From assembly GCA_000333855.2 (NCBI GenBank), contig CM007320.1, positions 1 to 49,058 of the forward strand: a stretch of 49,058 nucleotides of DNA. The letters are read 5' to 3'. Below, one piece after another: positions 40,940 to 49,058 of this stretch. Every line of letters starts with the position of its first letter. The first letter of the stretch is position 1. The stretch is from Endotrypanum monterogeii (lineage: Eukaryota > Euglenozoa > Kinetoplastea > Trypanosomatida > Trypanosomatidae). A model generated the notes under the pieces. The model had not been told where the DNA came from. It did not search any database and worked only from the letters and a program-made list of their open reading frames with translations. Both the position numbers and the translations under genes were made by a program.

Positions 40940-42870
40940 TCACCACGTGTGCTTAAGAGAGCCGGGCTCGTGTAGCCTGGCCACTTTCAGAAAAGCACAC
41001 AGCTGGAAAGCTGTGCGGAATGGGAGGATAAGCAGTGACTTAAAAAACAACAGACGAAAGGAAAATAGGGAGGGGGGGAATCGACCTTTGCTGTAGCAAA
41101 AACAAAAAAAATGCAGCGGAAAGAAGCAAGTAGTGCGACTCCAACCACCCCAACCCTCTTTTTTTCCCAGCAACGAACGTCGAAGATAGCGGAGGCCTTG
41201 ATATCATCGCGCCATACTCGACACTTGCCTTGGATCCGGCGTTGGGCAAGGCTTTTCAGCCCACCTCTGCCTGCACTGCCACACAGCGGAGGCGGTAGAT
41301 GTAAGAGGGACAGTTGAGTTCCTCTTTCGAGTGTTATTTGTCTGATGTGGGCGAGCACGCATGGTTTCTCGTTACCTTCGCACCTCCCCCCTCCCAGTGG
41401 GAAAAGTACAAGTCGCACCACGACTTGCCTGAACTATGTTGAGAAAGAAGGAGGGAGGCACATCACTTGCGATGCGGGACGGGACAAGCAAAATAGTATT
41501 TAAAAAAGAGGGCTGGTGCCAACCCCACTAGACACGGATTGCACATCGCTTGTTTTGCAAATATCCATCCCTTCAGCCATACATCAGAAGTATCGCGCCA
41601 CATGTCACCTCCCGCCTCGGCCGCCTCACATGCGCGCGCCACGGTATTGACGGCAATCGAGGATATGCGTTGTAGAAAACTCGACGCTGCTATGCCAACA
41701 TGGCTTCATCCTCAGCTGCTATGCGCTCGCTGGCGTTGCTGGTGGCTACGTGGTGTGTGTCTTGGGGTAGTCCCCCCGCTCCCGCGAGAGGTTCCTTGGG
41801 GCCGGATCGGGGCTCGTTCGTATCGGGTCAGCGCACTGCTTACCGTGTCACTTCTACAAACGCACCCGCTGCCACGGAGGGCTTCGAGACGACGCCACAC
41901 CCAAGTCCGGATCACTCGCACCCGTTGCAAAGCATGGCCTGTGGCCTACCCCCCCCCCGAAAAAAAAAACACACACACCTTGCCGTTGCCCGACTCTGAC
42001 CGCACCGGAAGTGTGTTTACGTCGGCAGAGGGGTTGTTGGGGGTGGGACTGAGAATGTGGGTATAGAACTCTTCTCCCAGGTACTCCACAGTGAAGTCCT
42101 TTCCTCATCAATAAGGCAGACCACGTAAAAGCCGACGTAGACCGGAAACGATCCCTTCAGAACCATCAACCGTCTGCTCTGTGCCCCCGTTTAACTCATC
42201 CCCACTCTCTCGGGTCAGACACAAGTGTCGACGGTGGTATACACAAGAGAATGTTGAGGTCTTCTAGGAGCTGTGTCGCTCACGATAGTGGAGTGGGTAA
42301 GGAAAGGCCAGACGAGACGAGACGAGGAGGCGGGGACGCCCACCGTACCTCTAGCTATAATGCGCTTGCATCCTTGAAAGCGAAGAGTCAGTAGCAGAAA
42401 AACGACAACCACGCCGTGTCGTTGCGACATCCTTACGCGGAGAACGGCGCATTCTGTCACCGATCTCCCTCAAAAGATAAAATGAGCAAAGGAAACACAG
42501 CGAAAAAAAGATCGTTTTTTTTGGGGGGGCGCACCGGTTTGTGTGTGTGTTTGTGTACGTGCGCTATAAAGCAGAAGAAGATTAAAAAAAAAAAAAAACA
42601 ATAGCACGAAATTCCAATTTGCAGCATACAGGACCTGGAGCCGAACCGCAAAAGAACAAAACGACGAAAATACTGAAAAAAAAAAACGGCAAGCCGGATG
42701 CTCGTGTGAAAACGCGACAAGAAAAGCTGCGAGGCGATCCTTCCACCGTTTAGGTGAAAGGCGCAAAACAATCAAAACAAAACTGATCGACAAGACATAT
42801 GCGATTGACGAAAGGGGGCGTTAATATAACACAGATGACGCGCACGGATACGCATACTGGGCCGAGAAGC
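40940..42870. other. Intergenic region downstream of the PFK-2-like gene
   Basis: About 1.9 kb. It includes inverted repeat copy B (41595-42120), a GACGA repeat near 42311-42327, and G, T and A runs near 42515-42600. Other open frames here have no coding texture. Confidence 0.5.
41595..42120 (+). repeat. Inverted repeat copy B (about 526 bp)
   Basis: This is the reverse complement of 13252-13775, differing only by small indels (an extra C in GGATCGGGGC, and homopolymer lengths near 41945-41970). The left edge is at GCGCCACATG and the right edge at AAGGCAGA. The signal-peptide-like frame begins with ATG 41700 and runs opposite to local transcription here, so this copy is antisense in the presumed PFK-2-like 3' region. 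Confidence 0.8.
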
Positions 42871-44328
42871 CTACCAACCCTCCCACCGGGTGCTTGGCAC
42901 TTCCTCTTTAGTCCGGCGAGGTGACAAGGAAATCTCTGCGAGCTGTGGTTCCCCGAGACGATTCATTGTACACACCCAGATAGTCCGCTGTGGGCAGGGA
43001 ACATGCACAGCCTCCTCTACAGGCTTCCCGCCAAAGAAAGACAACATAGCACGAAGCACAGCTTGGTGCGCTACAACCACCACACATTTCGTGCAGTTGC
43101 TCAAGTCGTTCAATAATGGTGTAAGGCGGCGGACGAGGTCCATGTAGGACTCGCCGTCCGGGTAGCGGAAGCCAACTTTGTCTGTGTGACGAAAGAACTG
43201 AATAAATGGATAAAGTAATTTCACCTCTTTGTTAGTCATATCCTCGCAGATGCCGGCATGGATCTCGTTGAGGGACTTGAAGGGTTTGAGAACACCATGA
43301 GAAAGTATATCTGCTGTGGGCTGCGCTGTGTGCTGGGTGCGCCGAAGCTGACTGCACCACACCTCGAAATCACCGTCCTTACCCCATGCCGTGCTGCGAT
43401 GATCAAAGAGGTTAGGATTCGTTTTGACCTGGGATTCGAAAAAATGGGCGATGTCGTCCGCGTCGATGCGGCCGGTTTCCGTGAGGTCCGGGTCTCCACC
43501 AAGTCGGTCTTCAACGTTGTACTCAGATTGCCCGTGACGGGTGAAAAATATTGGGGGAAACGACTTGAGTGTCTCGCCTGGCTCACCCTCCAGCGGCTCT
43601 TGGCAGTGGAGCTGATAGAGCGTGGGAAGCATACTGTTAAGGAAGCTTGTAAGGCACGAACAAAAGATGCTACCGCCACTCCGCGAAGCGCGCAGCGCTT
43701 GCCGCTGTAGACTAACGTCGATAAAGTGACAGGTGCTGTATCGGCCGCTTCCCCAATCTTCGGCAAAGCGTACATGTCGGATGGAAAAGGAGCGATCCTG
43801 AGGCATCAAAGTCGTCAGGGCTCGATGGGCATCTGCTCCGTCGCAGCTGGTATAAATTACCGCGACTGGTGTCGCAAAAAATCCCAGCTTTGGACTCGAG
43901 TCGAAGTAGTTCAAGACAGAGGACAGACAGCGGCGGTTTTCTTGAAGCCACATGTCGTACTGCGTCGCAAATGGTGTCGGGCGGTGGTCTTGAAAGTTTT
44001 TGGATGCGACGAACAGCTGCACACTCTCTCCTATCCAGTGAAAATAGTGCACGAAGCGTGTGCAAAAAAATCGCGCCGCCACGCTGCACTGCTCTTCTGA
44101 ACTGACAAAAATAATAACGGGGTTTGTGGTGTTGGAGAAACGGTATAGGCCGGTACTCGCCGTCCCTGCGTGATCAACATCCGTCCCTGTAAGGGTTGGC
44201 GGTGTGTACACTACCTCTCGCTGGGTGTGGTGATCTACCCCAACCATCTGCCTAAAGTCAATCGAGTTCTCTTCCTTTTGGTCGTCCAAGTCATACACGT
44301 TCGACGCCGTCAAGTAAACAAGGACCAT
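42871..44328 (-). CDS. 6-phosphofructo-2-kinase/fructose-2,6-bisphosphatase-like protein
   Basis: I place the start at ATG 44328 (MVLVYLTASN, 485 residues). A longer frame to 44550 would add a hydrophobic leader, but that leader is translated from the pyrimidine tract and splice acceptor. The C-terminal half is a histidine-phosphatase domain like FBPase-2: FFTRHGQSEYNVEDRLGGDP (R264, H265), then CSQLRRTQHTAQPT, EIHAGICEDMT (the catalytic Glu region), and VVVVAHQAVLRAMLSFFGG with the second His. The N-terminal half aligns in layout with the PFK-2 kinase domain (DMWLQENRRCLSSVLNYF recalls its YFD..N region), but no Walker A GxxGxGKS/T is visible. It may therefore lack kinase activity and only hydrolyse fructose-2,6-bisphosphate, which in trypanosomatids activates pyruvate kinase. 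Recalled synteny agrees. Confidence 0.85.
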   Translation of the reverse strand: MVLVYLTASNVYDLDDQKEENSIDFRQMVGVDHHTQREVVYTPPTLTGTDVDHAGTASTGLYRFSNTTNPVIIFVSSEEQCSVAARFFCTRFVHYFHWIGESVQLFVASKNFQDHRPTPFATQYDMWLQENRRCLSSVLNYFDSSPKLGFFATPVAVIYTSCDGADAHRALTTLMPQDRSFSIRHVRFAEDWGSGRYSTCHFIDVSLQRQALRASRSGGSIFCSCLTSFLNSMLPTLYQLHCQEPLEGEPGETLKSFPPIFFTRHGQSEYNVEDRLGGDPDLTETGRIDADDIAHFFESQVKTNPNLFDHRSTAWGKDGDFEVWCSQLRRTQHTAQPTADILSHGVLKPFKSLNEIHAGICEDMTNKEVKLLYPFIQFFRHTDKVGFRYPDGESYMDLVRRLTPLLNDLSNCTKCVVVVAHQAVLRAMLSFFGGKPVEEAVHVPCPQRTIWVCTMNRLGEPQLAEISLSPRRTKEEVPSTRWEGW

Positions 44329-44401
44329 CTTTCGATGGCTCCTTCCCAGTGGATTCCCTCGTGAAGATGTTTCCTTGGTCCGAGGTGTTGGTGCAGTGTT
44401 G

Positions 44402-44485
44402 CTGCAAGAAGCACACACATACACACACACCAAAGCAAAACAGACCGGCGAGCGGAGGAAGACAACACAAAGAAGTAAAGAAAAA
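44402..44485 (-). promoter_or_regulatory. Predicted trans-splice acceptor for the PFK-2-like gene
   Basis: On the minus strand a T/C- and GT-rich tract (44404-44485) ends with CTTCTTGCAG, a textbook acceptor with its AG at 44402-44403. It lies 74 bases before ATG 44328 and downstream of ATG 44550, so the upstream ATG would be removed from the mRNA. Confidence 0.65.
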
Positions 44486-44907
44486 GGTATCAAGATGAAG
44501 TCGCGCATAAGCAAATGAAAGTTGTGGAGCAAAGCAAACGTGTCGCACATTTCCGAAATGGCGAGGAGGTTGCTCTGATGGAGCTGCTAGAAACATTCAC
44601 CGACGCGCACTACCCTCTTTCTCGTCTCCATCGCTCGCTTCAGGAGCGAAGTGTGCAGCACTTTGAGGGAGGCGTGGTGACGAGCGAAACGAGTGTACTA
44701 TGCATTGTGAATTAATCGTGATGTGTCACGGCTGCTCCCAAAGCGCCAGTATAACTTTATTTTCCTCTACCGGTCGTCCTCCACACCACCCCCTACCCTC
44801 GATCAAGGAAGAACTCCAAGCGTCAACTTGGGTAAACACACTAAAGAGAAAAGTTGCTCCCTCAGCCTGACAACCTCAATGGAAACATCGCGTCACAGAA
44901 AGCCACG
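44486..44907. other. Short intergenic region upstream of the PFK-2-like gene
   Basis: About 0.4 kb, holding the 3' UTR of the signal-peptide/TM protein gene on the minus strand. No gene is seen. Confidence 0.45.
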
Positions 44908-45771
44908 CTACGTAGCCGTGAGCTTGGCTCCGTCTGCCCGACGTTCCGCCTTCATTTTCTCAAGGATTTCCCTTTGCTGGCGTAAAAGTTGAAGGCGATT
45001 TGCTGGCGTCAATTTCGCGGGGTTTGTGCTACGGTAACTCTTCTTGTCCAGGTGTCCCTTCCGAGTTAGAATGAAGCGCGGTAACATACGCATAGCGACA
45101 ACGACGAGCAGCATCGTGATGGGGGCATAGGCGCTTCCGGACGACGACTCCATCTTCGTGGCTGGACGAAGTTTAGCTTGAAGGTGTACGCTGCACGGCT
45201 CCCCGGCCCCTGAAGCGTCGCTGACAAGAGTGCCTGTGAGAAGTAAACTATCCTCCTGAATTCTTGTAACATAGAGATCTTGCAGCCACCACGGGGTTTT
45301 TGCACAGCCTCCGTTTTCGGTGCGGTAGAGCGGCTCCGCGGGGTGGAAGTGGCGATGCAGAAGGCCATCCTCCGCAAAAAGACGCAGCATGGAGAAAGAA
45401 AACCAGGCGGTGTGGCATTCCAGTTGTATGCCGTCGTCAACGCGGACAGCCAAAGGCCTAAAGGAGAATGATGAGGGCATATGGCACAAGGCACCTTCGC
45501 TGCTAGGAACACTGGCATAAACCAGCCCCAGCCGTGCGGCGACGCCATCCAAAAAACGACCAAGATAACCACCGTCTCTCTCCCTGACCGTCCAAACTCC
45601 TGACTGTACGATGAGCTCGTAGTTTGGCGGCACAGCACCACGACCAGGCACAAGAGTGTGCACGTCCCACGTTCCGTCTTGTAGCACACCACTGCCTCGC
45701 ACAGTTGTGATACAGAGCAGCACCAAAAGCAACAAGCAGGCGTTCGCCTGAAGCTGCGGCGTTTTTCTCAT
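44908..45771 (-). CDS. Type I membrane protein with signal peptide, unknown function
   Basis: The 287-residue protein begins with a clear signal peptide (core ACLLLLVLLCITTV, probable cleavage after VRG at about 26). A lumenal or extracellular domain follows up to about 215, with four Cys and aromatic-rich parts. One membrane segment comes next (about 219-240: APITMLLVVVAMRMLPRF), then a basic, coiled C-terminal tail (NRLQLLRQQREILEKMKAER) that should face the cytosol. The layout (signal, small lumenal beta-type domain, one TM near the C-terminus) resembles ER membrane protein complex subunits EMC7 or EMC10, but I cannot show sequence identity. ATG at 45771. Confidence 0.8.
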   Translation of the reverse strand: MRKTPQLQANACLLLLVLLCITTVRGSGVLQDGTWDVHTLVPGRGAVPPNYELIVQSGVWTVRERDGGYLGRFLDGVAARLGLVYASVPSSEGALCHMPSSFSFRPLAVRVDDGIQLECHTAWFSFSMLRLFAEDGLLHRHFHPAEPLYRTENGGCAKTPWWLQDLYVTRIQEDSLLLTGTLVSDASGAGEPCSVHLQAKLRPATKMESSSGSAYAPITMLLVVVAMRMLPRFILTRKGHLDKKSYRSTNPAKLTPANRLQLLRQQREILEKMKAERRADGAKLTAT

Positions 45772-47596
45772 GCTGTGAAGTCTGTGATGTGCGGGGGAAT
45801 TTGAAGAGTGCGCGGAGGGTTAAATTTGGCTTCGGGAATAGAAAGGCAAACGAAATCGAGGTGTTCATAGCGTGCGCATACTTTTGTGCCACGTAGAGAA
45901 ATAAGCAATGAATGGGCGCTTCCGACGGGAAAGAAGAAAGGCAGCGGCGGTACAACAGAGGTAACCGCTAGACGGTGGCTAAGGAGGCGGGGAGCGCGTG
46001 GAGGCAACCCGAAACGCCAATGTGAGCAGTGCACCCGTTAAAGAATGATGACTCCGAAACTGTTGAAGCTCATTTCCATCAACTAGAGGTGTTCCTCAAA
46101 ACTCCCCCTCCCACCGTTTGCCCTCGTGCGAAACAGCAAAGTTGCAAGCAGAAAAGAAACAAGAACGCTCAGGGAAGGTAATAATACGGCGTCCGTGAGA
46201 TACAGAGGGTCCCCTGGTCGAGAAAAAATATATACATCAGCGAGAAAATTGTGAAATGCAAAAGATGTATCGGGAATCAGAAGCGATTCGATGGGCACGA
46301 CACTGCCGCCATGAGACCCTCTGTCCTCATGCAACTTAGGACCCCTTCTTATTCGTTGGCGTGGGTTTGCTGGAGTGACGACTGCTAATCCCTCTGCTCA
46401 GCAGCACCCACCCACCCACCCTGGAGGCCACACATCGAGATCATTGTCTGATAAAAGGAATAAGGCGACACTATGAACAGTTGAACAAAACGATAAGGTG
46501 TCAAGAGTGGCAGCTACGTTGTCGTCGCAGCTACCACAAGCTAGTCTGACAGAGCACTTCGCAGGAACTGCGCTGGTGCATCTGTATGTAGTAAGGAAGA
46601 TGTGCATGCACCCCTTAGACTCCTTTCCCATTTCCCTCCTAAACTTTTTCGATATGAAGCGTTGATCATAGCTCTCTGCTAAGCTCCATAAAGCACTATC
46701 CTTTCGCACAGCTACGTGGCAGCGGAATTATGTACGCTTCGGCCCCTCGATGCGATCGAGCTTCTGGCTTACATGCTAGCACGAGTGCACTGGTGACATG
46801 AATACAGTGATCCATTCCTTGATACCGCCCCCGGGTAAACACCAGCGCATTCCCCTTAGCGTCGCCACTGATCATCTAGCAAGAGACTCACGCAGCCAAG
46901 CCCCAAATACGATGTCGAAAGCAGGGACACAAAACCCTCAGCGCGCTGAGGGACTCCCCTCATGAAACAAAATATAACGCTCCTGTTCAGTCGAGAACAT
47001 CAAGTATGCACAGGCGCGTTCATCTGTGAGCAGCACTCACGGAGTACCTCTGAGAGCCGCATCTGAAGGTCATCGAGGAGGTCTGAAGAAGTCCACAACA
47101 GGAAGAGCACAACGGAAATGTGCAAGTGAAAAGAAGCATCGGGTGCACGCACACCAATGCGTAAACGGAAAAACTTTTATCCGAAAGTATCGGGAGGTTG
47201 GACAGATAAAATAGTCGACGATGCTGGAAGTCAAACCCACACATACATGCACACAGAGACTCAGACGGAAGGAGACAGGTCTTCTAGGTTCTCACCCACT
47301 GCAATGTCTTGCTTGATAAGCATAAGAGCACTATGAAAATAGAGAGGCGTCGCTTGCAAAGCAAATAGTCGCATTTGGGGGGGGGGGCCTCCGGCTCTCA
47401 GATCCAGACACACATACTTCGCCAAGAAAAGCAACACGCACATGCGTGCCCGAGGATTGGGCTCGCAGCCCATGAAAGGTACACATCAAAGTCGCCAAAA
47501 AAAAAAAAAAGCTGCCCACAAAACATAAGTTGTATAGCTTCGATAAAAGGGGTGCAAGCGACATAAGCATCGAGCATGCCGTTTGCTTGATCAGAT
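45772..47596. other. Intergenic region, 1.8 kb, no gene seen
   Basis: Open frames here either begin with non-ATG codons or lack coding texture. There is a poly-G run near 47377-47386 and a poly-A run near 47497-47511. On the minus strand it is the 3' UTR of the small protein gene at 47597-48154 and the 5' region of the signal-peptide protein gene. Confidence 0.45.
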
Positions 47597-48154
47597 TTAA
47601 TCCCGCCGCAAAATATTCATTCGGAGAACGTCATCAATCTTCCCCTCCTTTGCTTCCATCTCCAGCTCTCGCTGATGTCGCCAAACACGCATTTTGAGGC
47701 CATCCTCCTCTGCTATTCGACGCAGTTCATTTTGGTCGTAAGGGTAAGTCTCCAGCACTCCAGTGCGCATCATGCCACTACGATAGCGCTCCACGTAATA
47801 CATCACCTCTCCGCGCCCGAGTCGACGGTAGTTATCAATAGGTTCCTCTCCTTCCTCAGAGCGGCCACACCGAACTAAAAGCTTCAGCAAGTTGTATTGC
47901 ACACTGACCGAGTCGAGGCAGGTGAACGCCTTTAGCCAATCTTGGAATCGATCGTCACATCGCCACGGCCGCATGCCATAATGAACGCTCCGCCCAGTGA
48001 CAGGGTTCAGCGTCTCTGGGGTGTCTTTGATGCGAGTATAATGCGGACTACCCTCCATTTTGCTTTCTCTGAGATGAATAGGATATTTAAAAAGAGTCGA
48101 GAGTACAGTCATGGAGGCAACTACACCCAACACATGGAGCCGACTCTTCGGCAT
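47597..48154 (-). CDS. Small soluble protein, unknown function
   Basis: This 185-residue protein starts at ATG 48154. The N-terminus is basic with hydroxylated and hydrophobic residues and few acids (MPKSRLHVLGVVASMTVLST), so a mitochondrial targeting signal is possible. The body has a motif-rich middle (SVHYGMRPWRCDDRFQDWLKAFTCLD) and a charged helical end (ELEMEAKEGKIDDVLRMNILRRD). The texture is that of conserved kinetoplastid mitochondrial proteins, such as ribosomal or respiratory complex subunits, but I recognise no family. It lies just downstream of EF2 in the same transcription direction. Confidence 0.75.
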   Translation of the reverse strand: MPKSRLHVLGVVASMTVLSTLFKYPIHLRESKMEGSPHYTRIKDTPETLNPVTGRSVHYGMRPWRCDDRFQDWLKAFTCLDSVSVQYNLLKLLVRCGRSEEGEEPIDNYRRLGRGEVMYYVERYRSGMMRTGVLETYPYDQNELRRIAEEDGLKMRVWRHQRELEMEAKEGKIDDVLRMNILRRD

Positions 48155-48785
48155 ATTCCTCTCTGACCCGACAACGTGCTACACGCTGGGTTCAGGCTGT
48201 TGAACACAAACAGCATCAGCTCAAAAAACTCGCAAAGAAAATCATTTGACACGGATCCACAGATCCGCCTAGTGTAGTTTTCCCATCAAAGAGATTCGCG
48301 AAGACATGAGCAAGCGTCTCCGCGACCACATCCGTGAAGTTGACGAAAAAAAAGAGCCATCCCAGCCCTTAGAAAAAACTCCTTAGAAAAAAACAGTAAG
48401 CGAAAAAACCCTCACTTAAAACAAATCAAAAACACTCTCCACGACTTTACAGAAGTATTTCAAAAATCGTACTTTCTCCTGACAACGGCCCACATACCCA
48501 CACGCGTATATTTATATATATAAAGGTGCAGTGTGAGGTGGACAGTAGGCGGGCCGTCAGGGGGAGGGGAGGGACACGCGGGGATTTAAAAACTGAACTT
48601 CTTTCCTGCTCCACTTGCGATCTTTTTCATTCTTGTTTTCTTGCTCAAGCGATTTCTGTATCTCCTTTCTCCCCTTTTTTCGATGAGATTTTCTCGGTTA
48701 TCATTACACACAATCCACACATCGGCTGCTGCATATCAACAATAGAAGCACAAGCACACCACCAGTGCACGTTCGAGGGGAGAGC
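48155..48785. other. Intergenic region, 3' flank of EF2
   Basis: About 0.63 kb, A-rich in the left part and with a short TA run near 48511-48522. It holds the EF2 3' UTR on the minus strand. No gene is seen. Confidence 0.45.
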
Positions 48786-49058
48786 TTACAACTTATCCAG
48801 GAATTGGTCCAGGCCGGGAATCTCCGGCTTCAGGCCCTTGCGCGCGCGGATGTTGAGCGTCGTCGTGTTGGCCATCGACTTGGGCTCCAGCGGGTCGCCG
48901 GGGTACTCCTGCCAGTGATCGAACACGCACAGCGGGAAGGCCTGGCCGCCAGTTCCGGCGCGCAGGTCGGCAGTGAAGCCGAACGACTCCGCAACCGGCA
49001 GGTAAGCGCGCACGTTGTAGATAGGCGTGCCCGGACGGTTCTCCTCGCCAATGATCAC
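48786..49058 (-). CDS. EF2: Elongation factor 2, C-terminal part (cut by window edge)
   Basis: Ninety residues from the C-terminus of EF2, the GTPase that moves tRNA and mRNA on the ribosome after each peptide bond. The visible piece is domain [39 protein letters not shown] and [16 protein letters not shown] are near-identical in layout to eukaryotic EF2. The terminal LDQFLDKL matches the family's ...YYDKL end. The diphthamide-bearing loop and the GTPase domain lie beyond the window. Codons are strongly C/G-ending, like histone H4, as expected for a very highly expressed gene. Leishmania usually has two tandem EF2 copies at this locus, so a second copy may lie to the right. Confidence 0.96.
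   Translation of the reverse strand: MIIGEENRPGTPIYNVRAYLPVAESFGFTADLRAGTGGQAFPLCVFDHWQEYPGDPLEPKSMANTTTLNIRARKGLKPEIPGLDQFLDKL

Noticed and set aside
44329..44550. N-terminal membrane anchor on the PFK-2-like protein
   Set aside because: The hydrophobic leader comes from reading the pyrimidine tract; a strong splice acceptor (CTTCTTGCAG) lies between this ATG and the next, so the mature mRNA should start at 44328.
46083..46334. 83-codon minus-strand frame with a hydrophobic C-terminal part
   Set aside because: It starts at TTG with no good ATG, and the texture is that of an untranslated region.
1..49058. CRISPR arrays, bacterial operons, riboswitches
   Set aside because: No regularly spaced direct repeats with unique spacers and no bacterial signals; the window is clearly trypanosomatid nuclear DNA.

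Overview
This window looks like the left end of a trypanosomatid chromosome, most likely a Leishmania-type organism (subfamily Leishmaniinae). The evidence: (CCCTAA)n telomere repeats at the left edge; intron-less genes all on the minus strand and reading toward that telomere; long intergenic stretches with polypyrimidine tracts and AG acceptors upstream of start codons (trans-splicing); and kinetoplastid-type proteins. From recalled synteny, the order histone H4 - GlcNAc-6-P deacetylase - PUF protein - ribulokinase - small STI1-like TPR protein - ... - PFK-2/FBPase-2-like - EF2 matches the start of Leishmania chromosome 36 (numbered 35 in Viannia species). The species cannot be fixed from the sequence alone.

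Layout from the telomere inward. 1-1445: telomere array (with CCCTGA variants and 30 odd bases outside it) and subtelomere. 1446-12063: histone H4, a small MGC-type acylated protein whose 3' end may be frameshifted, GlcNAc-6-P deacetylase, PUF RNA-binding protein. 12064-23339: one copy of a 0.5 kb inverted repeat, ribulokinase, SAP-domain protein, TPR co-chaperone-like protein, a 470 bp repeat running into an assembly gap (20522-20953), PP2A leucine carboxyl methyltransferase. 24120-37320: exportin-4-like karyopherin, REV1 translesion polymerase with a small overlapping upstream ORF, an 848-residue helical protein, mRNA cap guanine-N7 methyltransferase, UBA/PUB protein. 38661-40599: a membrane-protein gene broken by several frameshifts and two stops. 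40600-49058: the second inverted-repeat copy, PFK-2/FBPase-2-like protein, a signal-peptide/TM protein, a small conserved-looking protein, and the 3' end of elongation factor 2.

The genes do not form a functional operon. They are a directional polycistronic cluster that would be transcribed from the right and terminate near the telomere, with monocistronic mRNAs made by trans-splicing and polyadenylation. Control would therefore be mainly post-transcriptional, through 3' UTRs; the two repeat families sit in such regions. Start codons were set at the first ATG in frame; several longer open frames begin only at GTG or TTG and were shortened.

Most notable: the multiply broken membrane-protein gene; the almost identical inverted repeat whose copies lie 28 kb apart around the central cluster; the 470 bp direct repeat at the gap; the small acylated protein with a possible frameshift; the short ORF overlapping the REV1 start; and the PFK-2-like protein without a visible kinase P-loop. 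I saw no convincing wholly new multi-gene system.
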